Assembly: GCF_023065955.2 (NCBI RefSeq)
Contig: NW_026622874.1
Coordinates: 24,981,772-25,045,771, forward strand
Direction: 5' to 3'
Length of the DNA: 64,000 bases
Source: Ursus arctos
Lineage: Eukaryota > Chordata > Mammalia > Carnivora > Ursidae
Part shown: one piece after another, positions 13,407 through 26,995 of the stretch
Layout: each line of letters opens with the position of its first letter
Position numbering within the stretch: position 1 is the first letter of the stretch
Made by a program: the position numbers and the translations under genes
The notes under the pieces: model-generated
The model's input: the letters and a program-made list of their open reading frames with translations, nothing else
What the model was told of the DNA's origin: nothing
The model's database searches: none

Positions 13407-13622
13407 TTTTTGTTTTTGGTTTTTTTTTTTTAAGATTTTATTTATTTGACAGAGAGAGAGAGACAGCCAGCGAGAGAGGGAACACAAGCAGGGGGAACGG
13501 GAGAGGAAGAAACAGGCTTCCCAGCGGAGCAGGGAGCCTGATACGGAGCTCGATTCCAGGACCCTGGGATCACGCCCTGAGCCGAACGCAGACGCCCAAC
13601 GACTGAGCCACCCAGGCGCCCC
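13407..13622 (-). mobile_element. CAN-SINE (SINEC), minus orientation
   Basis: Reverse-oriented copy with a leading T run and the ggcgcc head at the right. Exact duplication ggatttgactagtt at 13393-13406 and 13623-13636. Confidence 0.93.
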
Positions 13623-14089
13623 GGATTTGACTAGTTCTGATGAGATTAGATACCCTACCAAAAGGAAATGAGAGATATCCTATGTTCGAGTTGTAGTAAA
13701 CTTCTGTCTTGAAATAAAATGACAACTAATGGAATTTTTTTAATTAGCCACAGTTCTGGAACTTGCAAGAGTATAGTGAAACTTGTCTCTGTGGCTGCAA
13801 TTTTATGGAGATAAATGACTATTCTGAATGAGTGCTACCGAACCAGAGTATGTTGAACACTTTCACTGTTTATACACCTTTTGTTCAAAGGTACTCAAGG
13901 TGCTTTAGGTGTATTTTAACATTATCTTCATAATATCACTGTCCTGAGGGAAGGTATTTCTGCTCACTGATTTGGTATTTTGCTCCATTATCTTTCAAAG
14001 CACTTTTGCTGAGGCAGCTGTGCGAACAGTGGATGCATCATGGGCTTTGGGAATTGTTGGTAACAGAATTAAAATGGAATTCCCTCCCC

Positions 14090-14230
14090 TTAGTAGCTAT
14101 TTGGCCATGAGCACATGACTTAGACTCTTTGAGTGTTGGTTTCCTCATCTGCAAAATGAAGACAGTTATCTGCCTTGCCATGTATCTATATTTAAAACGA
14201 TCTGTGCCAGGGCTGAGATGGTGCGTGAAG
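14090..14230 (+). mobile_element. MIR fragment
   Basis: acttagactctttgagtgttggtttcctcatctgc-type MIR core track (shown in part), followed by a diverged 3' half. Confidence 0.55.
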
Positions 14231-16734
14231 GCTTTCCCATTTAAAATAAGCCATGTGAGCTCCTGGTGAAACGCGAGCCCTCACCATCAACATCAGCATC
14301 GTCATTATTTTATTTGCTTGTCCCAAGACATGGTGAAGAAGCTAGGGCAGGTGCTGTCTTCACTTCCTAAAAGAAACGGAGGCTGGGATCATTGATGTGT
14401 CACCTGGCATCACGGACAGAACGCATTTTAGGGTCAGGACCAGAGCCCAGGACCCCCAAAACATTCAGTCCACTAGATTAAACTGGTTCCATATAAGTTC
14501 TACATATATATGTTCCAGGTAACTGATAAAACATTATCTTTGTTTCCTACCACCCCAGCTTGATGCCTGAGCACAATCAAGCAGCAGCAGCCTCTCACAG
14601 GGATAGTGCAGCACAACCACAGACCAGGGCCTGTGGCCCCGGGTCCCTGCTCACCACGTTCCAGCTACCAGACCCTTGACAAGTCGCTTGGCCACCGGGG
14701 CCTCGGTTTGCTCTTCTGTGACAAACAGTAAATAAGGGAAAGCCAGGGCAATTTAGCATCCTCCTACATCTAAAATTCAGTAATTAAGTTTCGGTAACTA
14801 CAGACTTCACTTTCCTTTATATGCTCTCTTTGAATACCAGTACACCTTCTTTTTCCTCTCAACATCTGCACCGTTCCCCCTCACCCCCCTCCTGTGGGCA
14901 ACCACTCTGCCCTCACCACCTCCGCTAGTTCCTGACTTCAGTGGTAAATACATTTCGTAGTGCTGACGAATTGCACCTTTCACAGGGATGCGTTTGTGCT
15001 TAACTGTGGACTCCGTGTGCAACACAGACACCAGCGCACACATCTCCGCCCAAGTGGGGAGACGGGCATCATCGACAGACGCAAATGCAAACACCCCCTG
15101 TACTTCCTAAGTCTACTTTATAAATCTATAGAATGCACATTGGTGCTCCATCCAACTCTGCTTCACAAACTTCCTTGGAACTCTCCGGCTGCCTCGCTCT
15201 CCCACTAACACTCACGCACACATGGAAGAGTAGACACACTCAGGTGCTCTAGGATGGACACGGGGGTCTGACTTAGAAGGCGACTTGCCATCACGTTTTC
15301 CCTGTGCTACTGTGAATGGATGTAAGGCCAGACAAATAGCCCCAAACTGATCTCCCCATGGATTCTGAAGCCTCCCCCACTCCCTCTCCCAATTCCTCCT
15401 TATTTCCAACAAGGTCAATTCAGGCCTCACTCAGTTCTCTCCAGTTCGAGCTTCCGTCAGTCAGTGGGGGAGGCAAGCAGCAGCCTTCAGGAAGGAGAAA
15501 CCATGCCAACACCAGAACACAGTAGCTACTCAATAAATATCTTCTGAGTGAATCAAAGATGATTCTCAATATAAAAAGAAGGCAGACTTCATATCCGAGA
15601 AGACAATTACCTACACCCAAGGAATAATCCCAGCTCACCCTCCTGTCAACTACTTGAAGGAACTGGGCTTCTCATTGGCACAGAGCCGAGAGACCTCTAA
15701 GCTCCATGTTTTGCCTTTCGCCCCCCTCTCCCCTGAACCAAAATTCCTTATTCTAACTCCATTGTTCCCATCATTGACCCATCTAGAGGAAAACGCATTA
15801 AAAACATAATAATAATCCTCTGATGAAAGGAGATGCTGCAAGCAGCAGCTGTTTCCCCGGTGTGCAGCTAGAGATGGAAAAGGAGCCACAGAGGAGGTGG
15901 AGGGCTCTGGGTGAGCAGCGGCCAACTTTGCCAGGAGCAAGACCTTGAGAAGCAGTCCAGCAGGGGGGCTAGTGGAGCACCCCACCATCAGCATTAAGGC
16001 AGCAGACACCACAACCCCTTCTCCTGACTCAGCTCCTCTAGAGCCAAGCCCCTCACATCGCCCCACTCAGCCTCAGTTTCCCCATCTCCCACATGACAAG
16101 CTCCAATGCCGCCTCCCTCTACCCAGCCCTTCCTTGCTCCCCAACTCCCTGCTTCGCCCACTCAGAGCAGAGACGATGAGTACAAGACAGGTCTGTAAAA
16201 TCCTGCCAGGCTCACTGGCATGAAGATGTTATATAAATACCAAGTGTTATCGTACTATTACCAAAGAGGTTTAAATTGGGCTGGGGGCCCCGGGACTGCG
16301 TTCGCAACACCTCCCCCACATTCTCAGCACAGGAGAGACGGTGCTCCAACGGGGAAACTGTGCTTTCCTCGATCTTTAGCTGCTCAGGAAACTCGTGTAT
16401 TAGGGCGGCCTCCTTACAGAAGCCCTCTAAAAATACCTATCAATGTATATTTAGCTCCAGATACCGTCCTCCTACCAACAGGCTGAACCAGTGTGCGTGT
16501 GTCGCTGGTGAGAAGCTGGGGACCTGTGCTGGCAGCCCCCAGCATTTCCTCAGGCTTTTCTCTTTCCTGCTCCCTCTTCCTTTGTCTTTCCTCTCTCTGC
16601 TTGGTTATGCACATCCTCCCAAAGAGCAGCCAAAGACACGGCGATGGCCCACTTACCCCTCCACGCCAACTCCTCAGAGCGGATGCGTCCGGGATAGAGA
16701 AGTCCTGTGCAGCATCCAGAGCAGAGTTAGAACG

Positions 16735-17155
16735 AGTCATCCCAGCCCTGCTCAAAGCCTCCAGGGGTTCCCCACTGCCCTCCAGCTAAAGCTCAAGCTC
16801 CTGAGCCAGGCCAGTGCAGGCCCCTGCTGAACCCCCAGGCTCAGCTCTCAAACGCCACTGGCCAACACCCCAGAACTGTCCTGCTTGTTCTCACTCTCTC
16901 ACCTGCAAGGATTTGGACGTAGCATTCCTTCCCCAGAAGACCTCTTCTTCCTTGTCTGAGTCCCGCCTGCCCATCTTCAATCCCAATTTAAATGTTACTT
17001 CCTTCAGGAAGTCTGCCCCAACACCACATAGCTAGGTTGGGTGCCTTTCTTCTGGGTTTTCAGGACACATGGTTCCCGGCAGCGGACACTCAGCCCCAGC
17101 CCACCACACCGAGCACAGTGCCTGGTACATTGTGGATATTCAACCACATCTCTTA
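16735..17155 (+). mobile_element. LINE-2 3' relic
   Basis: aaagcctccaggggttcccc, aatttaaatgttacttcctt, aggaagtctgccccaacacc and gagcacagtgcctggtac occur in L2 order. Confidence 0.75.
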
Positions 17156-18569
17156 AAGGAAGACAGTAGGGTGGGGACAGGCGATCGCTTGGGCCCTGGA
17201 GTGAGGTCCTTAGTAGAATAAAAGAGGAAAAGCCCCAGGCTCAGAAACACCTTCCCATTCTCCAGAGCTGCACCCCTGTAATCACAGTTAAGGGAATAGT
17301 CAAAACAGGTCATCTCCCACAACAAGGCTGGCAAATCTGTTGGCCCAGCACTTTCTGAGCAGTAACACACACACATACGTGCACGTGTGTGTATACGTAT
17401 TACAGTCTTTGGCATATATAGCTTAACAAAGGGCAGCTTTCAATGAACAGCAAACGTCAGGTGATCTGATCCTGCTGCTTTCTCCTTACCACCCCCTATA
17501 GCTACCTCTAGAAGCCCTGCCCCACCCCCATCACCCAGGGAGCAATCCCCAAAAGGTAACACTGAGAACCCTGTAAATAGGCCCAAATGACTGGAACCCT
17601 GTACCTTTTAATAACCCAGAGATTGAATTCCCGGCTCTCTTTTCTCTAACAGAGTGATCAGAATGGGACGAGTCATAGCTACATGAGAGAGATGCTGTAG
17701 ACCAAGGGGAAGGACTGGGAATAGACAACCCTTCCCTACTCCCAGTCCCGGGCTTCCCTCAGCACTCTCTTTTGTATCTTATAGGTGGCAAGAGATTCTG
17801 AGATGAAGCAAGTGATTCGATTCAATTAGCATTTACTAAACCCCTACTACAATGCAGGCCCTGGGGCTACAGAGATGAATAGGGTTGAAAGACAGTCCTC
17901 GCCCTTCTCTGTTCTTAGCCATGGTTTAGGAGCACCTTTGAGTTCCCATTCTCCTCCATCACTTGCCCATCTATTCCAGGTACTACGATTTATTATAAAG
18001 ACCAAAAGAGAATAATGACTTCAAAACATTTAGAATTTTCCTGGTGGCCTAACAAATGTTTAGAAACAGCATGTCCTGAATTGTTACATACAAGAGATCC
18101 CAAGTTATGTAAGGTAATAGTTTGTTAAAGGGATGGCAAATTCCACTGTCTTTTAGGAGAAATGAGAATATATTAACTTTGGTGTTTCTCAGTCCCAGCA
18201 TTTGCTTGAGTATTCCACAATACAAGTCTTCTCAAAAAATGAATAAATGAGTGAATGAATGAATAAGCCTGTGAACAAACTCATGATTCAGTTTTTATAC
18301 ATTAACCCCATGAGAGCTAAGTCACATGCCTTCTTAACCACAGAGCAGGGAGTTTTATTCCAAACCCACAGAGAGAAGTCTTAGGATGGACAGATGGGAC
18401 TCTGGTCCTCCTCAGGTCACATGGGAAGCCGCAGCTCCAGGTCGGGGACATTTGCCCAATTATGCCCCTCCCTGCCCATCCCACATTGCATCAAGGGACC
18501 TGAAGGAACATGCAATGACACAGACTGCATAGAGAAACCCGGAGCCCGTGAGGTTGGCAGGTGGCTGAC

Positions 18570-18750
18570 AGTGTGGGGAAACGAGTGTGAAGAAGGACCT
18601 TGGTGCCAGAGGATGTGGGCTCAAGTCCTAGATCAAGTAACTCCTAGTAAGTCACGTACCCTCTCTCTGAACCTGTTTCTTCATCTATAAAATGAGGACA
18701 ACAAGATCTCATTCGGGGGAATCTGAGCATTAGATGAATAAAGCACATAT
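18570..18750 (+). mobile_element. MIR element
   Basis: ttggtgccagaggatgtgg, cctctctctgaacctgtttc and tcatctataaaatgaggac follow the MIR consensus order. Confidence 0.75.
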
Positions 18751-20433
18751 ATTAACTTTCTAAACCATGAACTCTCCCAACTTACAGACCTAGGAATACC
18801 AGAGGTTGGAAGGTCAGAGGTGCAGGCAAAACGGAGTGGGGCCCAGGCCCCAGCTACCCCTCCCTTAGCAAAGGTCACTGATAGGACTTCCACCGAACCA
18901 GCTGTCTGACACCTCAGCACCCCCTCCCTCACTCCCTCCCCTCCAGTCACACACTGAGAGTTGAGAAGTTGCGCAGCCTCAGCCCGAGGCGCTGTGTCAC
19001 GCTCCGGCACCTGTCATTCCCTCTGTACACAGGAGGAGAACGCGAGGTGACACCTGGAGCTGAGGTGGGAAGTAGGAGCTGCCAGCAGGGACGGCTGCAG
19101 AGGCGGATGTCAGGAAGCCTGGAGAGGGGGTTGTCCCAGGCAAAGCATCAGCCCTGGGTCAAAGGGCATGGTGCCAACTCCTGGAACTGCGGTCAAGGAG
19201 CAGTTGATCTTGGCCGAGCACTTCACCGGAGTATGAGATGATTCACAACAAAAGCCTGATCTGCCTGCCTCCCCGGGTTGGCATTATAACATATTTCACT
19301 GCTTCTAAGACCCCAAGAGTTGTAAGATGTCCCATGATTTCCTTCTTGCCAAAGACAGAAAGAAAAATGCTGTCAGTGAAACTACATCACGTCATTATTG
19401 TAAGACCCAGGCTGATGTTGACGGCGCTCCAGCTTGAGAAATGTGCATTGGAGAAACGCTGCAATGTGCTACGTGAGCGCACTGTGTGATGTTAAGACTA
19501 AATCTGAGTAGCCGTTTCTGGGGAACCCGCAGCACAAATTTCAAGAGTGCCAAGCCCTTTCCCTGGAGCACATTCATGTGGGAATTAGGAGAGAGAAAGA
19601 AATCAGTAGGTGCAGGAAGAACAGGGACAAAGTCCTATTGGTTCAGATGGACAGCAGTGGCCTTTCGGCAAAGTCTGAAGAGCCACTAAGAATGGGAGGC
19701 TGGAGGGCTGAGTGGGGAGAGAACAAAGAGGACAAGTGACTTGGCCTAGGGGTCACCGCCTGTGCCCACTAGTTTGCACCCCGATACATGCAGGCAAGGA
19801 CACGGAGGACCTTCCTGGACATGCTAATGGAAAGACCCCAGTGACTCCCACAAAGCTGCTTCTCAAGCACATGGCAACCCTTATGGGAAGCCAGTGTATA
19901 CAGTTCCCATCAGTCTTCTCTCATCCTGTCAGAGGGCCCAGTTCCTCCACCTTCCCTCGCACATCCTAGCTCCCAGACCACACACCAGAACGGCAGAGTC
20001 GCCTTTAGAAGCACTTCAACCTGTCACAATGCCTCTTAAAAGGCGATATCCTAAAGATGTACATTGGAACACTTCAAATAATTAACTATAATTAATTATT
20101 ATTAACTATAATTAACTAATCTAGATGTCAAATAATTGTATAAATGGAGAAGTACACATCCTCCATGTACATCCATTTAATAAACTGCTGGTCAAGCATT
20201 ACAGATTTTTACCAAAATACGAAGCAATATGTACTACGCCCATACGATATTGAGAAAAGGCAGCAAAATTATAAGCATTTGAAAGAAAGCTTCCTTAGCC
20301 CTAAAAGGGCTGGAAGGAAACACCACCAAATAGTTACGAATTCTTCTTCATCAGTAAACTATTTTTCTCTTTTAACTTTCCTATATTTTCTTTAATGGAC
20401 ACATAATAATTTAAAATAAAAATAAATGGATGA

Positions 20434-20616
20434 GGGGCACCTGGGTGGCTCAGTTGGTTAAGCGTCCAACTCTTGATTTCAGCTCAGCTCATGAGCTCAG
20501 GGTTGTGAGATCAAGCACCCTATCAGGTTCCATGACGGGCGTGGAGCCTGCTTAAGAGTCTCTCTCTCCCCCTCTTCTTTGCCCCTCTGCCCAACTCTCT
20601 AAATAAATAAATAAAT
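20434..20616 (+). mobile_element. CAN-SINE (SINEC), plus orientation, older subfamily
   Basis: Starts ggggcacctgggtggctcag and ends in an (AAAT)n tail. The body diverges more (gtccaactcttgatttcagc) than the near-consensus copies. The target duplication is not cleanly defined. Confidence 0.88.
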
Positions 20617-20831
20617 GGCGAGATGAGAAATTTCAAATGGGCTCTGACACATATAGAACTCAGCAGGACCAAGATGCATACAATCTTGACATATAATACG
20701 CATGCATTATAGTACTTAGTGCTTTTCTCCCAGATAGAATCACAATATTTCCAAATGGCTCGGATTCTCATCCAGACCTTTCACTATATAGTAGATATTA
20801 CTTATTTTTGGGACATTTAAAACATCACCAA

Positions 20832-22280
20832 ACTGGCACAAAAACAGACACATAGACCAATGGAACAGAATAGAGAGCCCAGAAATGGACCCTCAACTCT
20901 TTGGGCAACTAATATTTGATAAAGCAGGAAAAAACATCCGGTGGGAAAAAGACAGTCTCTTCAATAAATGGTGCTGGGAAAATTGGACAGCTACATGCAA
21001 CAGAATGAAACTTGACCACTATCTCACACCATACACAAAAATAAACTCCAAATGGATGAAAGACCTCGATGTGAGACAGGAATCCATCAAAATTCTAGAG
21101 GAGAACATAGGCAGCAACCTCTACGACATCGGCCAAAGCAACCTTTTTCATGACACATCCCCAAAGGCAAGAGAAACAAAAGATAAAATGAATTTATGGG
21201 ACTTCATCAAGATTAAAAGTTTCTGCACAGCCAAGGAAACAGTCAGAAAAACTAAGAGGCAGCCCACGGAATGGGAGAATATATTTGCAAATGACACTAC
21301 AGATAAAGGACTGGTATCCAAGATCTACAAAGAACTTCTCAAACTCAATACACGAGAAACAAATAAACAAATCAAAAAATGGGCAGAAGATATGAACAGA
21401 CACTTTTCCAATGAAGACATACAAATGGCTAACAGACACATGAAAAAATGTTCAAAATCATTAGCCATCAAGGAAATTCAAATCAAAACCACACTGAGAT
21501 ACCACCTTACGCCAGTTAGAATGGCAAAAATAGACAAGGCAAGAGACAACAATTGTTGGAGAGGATGTGGAGAAAGGGGATCCCTCCTACATTGTTGGTG
21601 GGAATGCAAGTTGGTACAGCCACTCTGGAAAACAGTGTGGAGGTCCCTTAAAAAGTTAAAAATTGAGCTACCCTATGATCCAGCCATTGCACTACTGGGT
21701 GTTTACCCCAAAGATACAGACGTAGTGAAGAGAAGGGCCATATGCACCCCAATGTTCATAGCAGCAATGTCCACAATAGCTAAATTGTGGAAGGAGCCGA
21801 GATGCCCTTCAACAGATGACTGGATTAAGAAGTTGTGGTCCATATATACAATGGAATATTACTCAGCTATCAGAAAGAACGAGTTCTCAACATTTGCTAC
21901 AACATGGGCGGCACTGGAGAAGATAATGCTAAGTGAAATAAGTCAAGCAGAGAAAGACAACTATCATATGATTTCTCTCATCTATGGAACATAAGAACTA
22001 GGATGATCGGTAGGGGAAGAAAGGGATAAAGAAAGGGGGGGGGTAATCAGAAAGGGGAATGAAACATGAGAGACTATGGACTATGAGAAACAAACTGAGG
22101 ACTACAGAGGGGAGGGGGGTGGGGTAATGGGATAGGCCGGTGATGGGTAGTAAGGAGGGCACATATTGCATGGTGCACTGGGTGTTATACACAACTAATG
22201 AATCATAGAGCCTTACATCGAAAACCGGGGATGTACCGTATGGTGACTAACATAATATAATAAAAAATCATTATAAAAAA

Positions 22281-22315
<35 letters not shown>

Positions 22316-22319
22316 AAAT
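20832..22319 (+). mobile_element. Young 5'-truncated LINE-1 (carnivore L1), 1.49 kb
   Basis: The element begins inside ORF2 and runs through the stop codon, a G-rich 3' UTR and a 3' end (gtatggtgactaacataata) into an (AAAT)n tail. Exact 13-bp target duplication aaaacatcaccaa at 20819-20831 and 22320-22332. It inserted at the edge of an older L1 relic that resumes at 22333. 5' truncation makes it incapable of autonomous movement. Confidence 0.93.
20885..21994 (+). pseudogene. LINE-1 ORF2p C-terminal fragment, 369 codons open
   Basis: This uninterrupted frame covers the part of L1 ORF2 downstream of the reverse-transcriptase core. It includes the C-terminal cysteine-rich segment ([18 protein letters not shown]) followed by [11 protein letters not shown] and the conserved tail [16 protein letters not shown]. 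Endonuclease and reverse-transcriptase domains are absent through 5' truncation, so the fragment is not expected to act. The open frame over more than 1.1 kb agrees with recent insertion. The ATG at 20885 is an internal methionine, not a native start. Confidence 0.9.
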
Positions 22320-22320
22320 A
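22270..22320 (+). repeat. (AAAT)n tail of the young LINE-1
   Basis: Near-perfect aaat units between the L1 3' UTR and its target duplication. Confidence 0.9.
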
Positions 22321-22332
22321 AAACATCACCAA

Positions 22333-23160
22333 GCTATTATCAAAAAGTCAAAAGATAACAACCCTTAGCGAAGATGTAAAGAAAAGGGAACCCCCATGCA
22401 CTGTTAGTGGGAATGTAAATTGGCACAGCCACCATGAAAAATGGTATAGAGGTTCCTCAAAAAATTAAAAATAGAAATACCATAAATCCAGCCATCCCAC
22501 TTCTGAGTATATACCCAAAGGAAATAAAATCACTAACTTGAAGAGGTACTTACACCCCCATGTTCACTGTACCATTATTCACAATAGCCAAGATAGGAAA
22601 ACAACCTAAATGTCCATCAGTGGGTGAATGGATAAAGAAACACACACACACACACACACACACTGGAATGTTATTTAGCGTTAAAAAAAAGAATGATGCC
22701 ATTTGCAATGATATGGATGAACTTGGAGGGCAGTATGCTAAATGAAATAACCCGAGCACTGAAAAGAAAGACAAATACTACATGATCTCATTTATATGCA
22801 GAGTCTTAAAAAAAAATTGAACTCACAGTAACAGAGAAATGAATGGTAGTTACTAGGTGTTAGAGTTGGGGGAGAAACTGGACAAAGAGTACAAACTATC
22901 AGCTACAGAAGAATAAGTCCTGGAGACCAGCAGGTGACTATAGTTAATAATAATGTACCATGCACTTGAAATTTGCTGAGAGTGGAGCTCAAGTGTTCTT
23001 ACCACACACACAAAACAGGTAACTACGTGAGATGATGGATATGTTAATTAGCTTGATTGTGGTAATCATTCTGCAATGTGTATCTAAACATCGCATCGCA
23101 CACCTTAAATATATACAATTTCTAACTGTCAATCATACCTCAATAAAGCTGAAAAAAATA
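22333..23160 (+). mobile_element. Older LINE-1 3' fragment
   Basis: Degenerate L1 ORF2 end and 3' UTR. The conserved track (caaaagataacaa, gtcaacctaaatgtccatca-like, ggaatgttatttagc) has many stops and a (CA)11 run at 22641-22662, then ends in caataaagctgaaaaaaataaa. It is the older host of the young L1 on its left. Confidence 0.85.
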
Positions 23161-24125
23161 AAACATGAGAAAACATTGCCCAGGTGTGCTGCATTGTCTA
23201 TGGCCATGCACTTCTGAAACACTACGTACAAATTATCTTCCTAGACTCAACCATGTTTAAAATTCAGTAGCATTTTCTTTTACAAGAGTAACCTTCAGAA
23301 AATCCTTTTGCAAGGCAACAGATGTTTTTAAACATTGTCGTCTCTATCTATTTATCTGTTCCCTATATTGAGCTCCATTTGAACACTGCAGTCCTTTACA
23401 TCTTCAACTTTTTCTCTCTCACTTACTCACAATTGCAGTGAAGGTTAAAAGTATGAGTATTGTGTGTGTTCCACAAGACAGGTAGTAGATGCGAACATTC
23501 CCAAGCTCTTATTTTTCTCAGACTTTATCTACCTCCGCCCCTCTGTTCCCTGGAAAATATTTCCTCTTTTTCCCCTCTCCTTGCGGTCAATCATCATGGT
23601 GGCTCCTAGATCCCCCTCCTCACTTTTCTACTGCATTCTCTTCTTTTCCACACAGGTCTGGCAGGCAGCTGGATATGGGAATTTCCACGTCACACCCCTT
23701 GCGCTGCCATAGCCATACCCACACGGGACGGGGCTCCCCCACGAGGCCTGGGCCACTACCCTCCCATGCAGGCACCAAAAGCCACCTGACACAAACAACA
23801 ACGAGAAACCACAAAAGCCCAGAGAGACACGCCCATTATCACCAGTCCCAAGGCCCATCACATATGCTGCTAATGGCACTGGATAGGCCCCAGTACAAGC
23901 CATACTACATTCATTCTCAAAAAACTGATCTATCAAATATTAAAAGAAATCTACTGCCATGAAACATATGCTGCTTATGACACTGTGTCAGCAACAATTT
24001 AGTATTACTTATCAAACATTTCAATGTGACTCAATTTTATACCCCCTCATATTAATAAATCTGCAAGTCATAAAAAATTCTGTGGTCAGGACACGAGTCT
24101 CAATTACCAGTTAAGAAAATATCCC

Positions 24126-24143
24126 GGGGCGGGGGGGGGGGGG
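24126..24143 (+). repeat. Poly-G tract
   Basis: gggg, c, then 13 consecutive G, about 400 nt downstream of exon 3 in gene direction. Confidence 0.9.
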
Positions 24144-24542
24144 TCTTCTTCAACGTTCAAAGAAACACTGCACCTCATGGCATTTGGGCCCATCTTTTGC
24201 GGGGGCCCCTCAGGCTAGGTAAGCTGCTTGCTGTAGTGAAAAGACTCACTGGGGTATGTGTGTCCAGCACCAGGCAAACAGAATGGAAAACCAGAAGCAG
24301 TAGCAGCCACCCCCTGGTTCTGCAACCTCTACGGAATGCCACATGCATCTCCACAGAGTACCCATACCCCCTGCATGTGAGTCACCTAGGGTCTGGCCCC
24401 GAGGCTCATCTGGTCCTTGAACTTTTTTCCTCTGTCTCTACTCCACGGACTGCTGCCTTCCCACCCCTGGGTTCCTTGTACCATCCACTTCATGACCACA
24501 CAGGCACATCCCCTCAAAAAGGAGAGACAGGAAAAGGACTCA

Positions 24543-25714
<1,172 letters not shown>

Positions 25715-26940
25715 TTATCAAAACCATATGACGTCCGTGCAGTCTGCATGATCTCCGAGCAAGCAGGCAGTGGGCAGTGGATGGTCCTTAGCATGGGAAA
25801 CTACAACCATTTCTGATTGGGCTCTAAACACAAAGCACCTTCTCCACAAGAAGGACTAATATAGCCAATAAATAATATAGTTAGACATCTGGCTGACACT
25901 CCAGATACTTAGGGAGTTCAGAGGCATAGCCGGGGATTAAGCAGGGCCTTAAATGGAAACAGAAAGGAGACAGACACTGATGCGGGAGCAGGCTCCCGCC
26001 CTGCCCCACTTCTACCGCGGCGCTGGACGACGATGCTTCAGCAAGGATCCAGCTGTGGCTGTCTGCTGTTGCCTCTGCGAGTCGCATCTGGGAACTCCTC
26101 CTCTGGAACCTCTGCTCAACTGAGTAGAAGAGCCCGTGGAAAAAGAACAATTCTCTCCATGTGAGCTCTCTTCCATTTCAAGATCCAACTCAGAAAAATA
26201 TTTAATGTGGTCAGGTGAAGCTCTCCTTGGCCCACCTTATTTTCTCCTAAGCTTCTCCACAGATAGCAAACAGAGACGCATCATGAGTTTGAGTCCAGGA
26301 CAGTCAGATGCCCCTAAGAACCAAACTACAGATGAATGGATAATGAATTCAGGCTTTTTTCTGTTGCGTTTTTCTGCAGACAGATGAAGGAGCTCCCTGA
26401 GCCTTTCAGAACCACAGGACTATAATTCAAGGGCCTGCATCTGGACTCCTGCAGAAAGGGTGTGCCACAAGCCCAGGAGGAGCTGGAGGGGGGATTGTAC
26501 ACACAGAGACAGGGAATCACCAGTTTCCAGAGTCAAGTCATGCTGCCTGCTGGATTTCATTCCGTGACTATTGTTGTGACAAACACAAGTGAGCTGTCGC
26601 CACGGGTCTTGCCAAGCAACCTATGCTCTGGCAGATGCTGGCATCTGGGCAGGAGAAAAGAGCAGATCTGGCCAAGTGGACAGAAGGCAAGGGACCATCC
26701 TCCTCGACCCTCCCCCCACATATCCAGGCCTGCTGTGTAGCACAAAGGGCCTAGAGCTTTACCCAGGGAGTACAGATCAGCATCAGGCCCCTGATGTTTC
26801 CCCATCCCAGTGGCCATCAGTGGCCAGTGGGCCTTCAGGGCATCCATGAGGAAGGGCAGGGCACAGACCACCTCCCACCAGAGGTGACTTGTGGCAGGAG
26901 ATGTGAGCTGGCTCCTGTGGCTCAGGCCCGGGTGCTGGAA

Positions 26941-26995
26941 TGGGAGGCTGCAGCGGGTGAGGTGGGAGGCTGCAGCGGGTGAGGTGGGAGGCTGC
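26941..26995 (+). repeat. 22-bp tandem repeat, 2.5 copies
   Basis: Unit begins tgggaggctgcagcgggtga and ends gg. Two identical copies at 26941-26962 and 26963-26984, then 11 nt of a third. Confidence 0.95.

Noticed and set aside
20885..21994. Long open frame considered as a host gene
   Set aside because: It is the C-terminal part of L1 ORF2 inside a truncated element with target duplications.
26941..26995. Tandem units considered as a CRISPR-like array
   Set aside because: Copies are directly adjacent with no spacers, and the context is mammalian.
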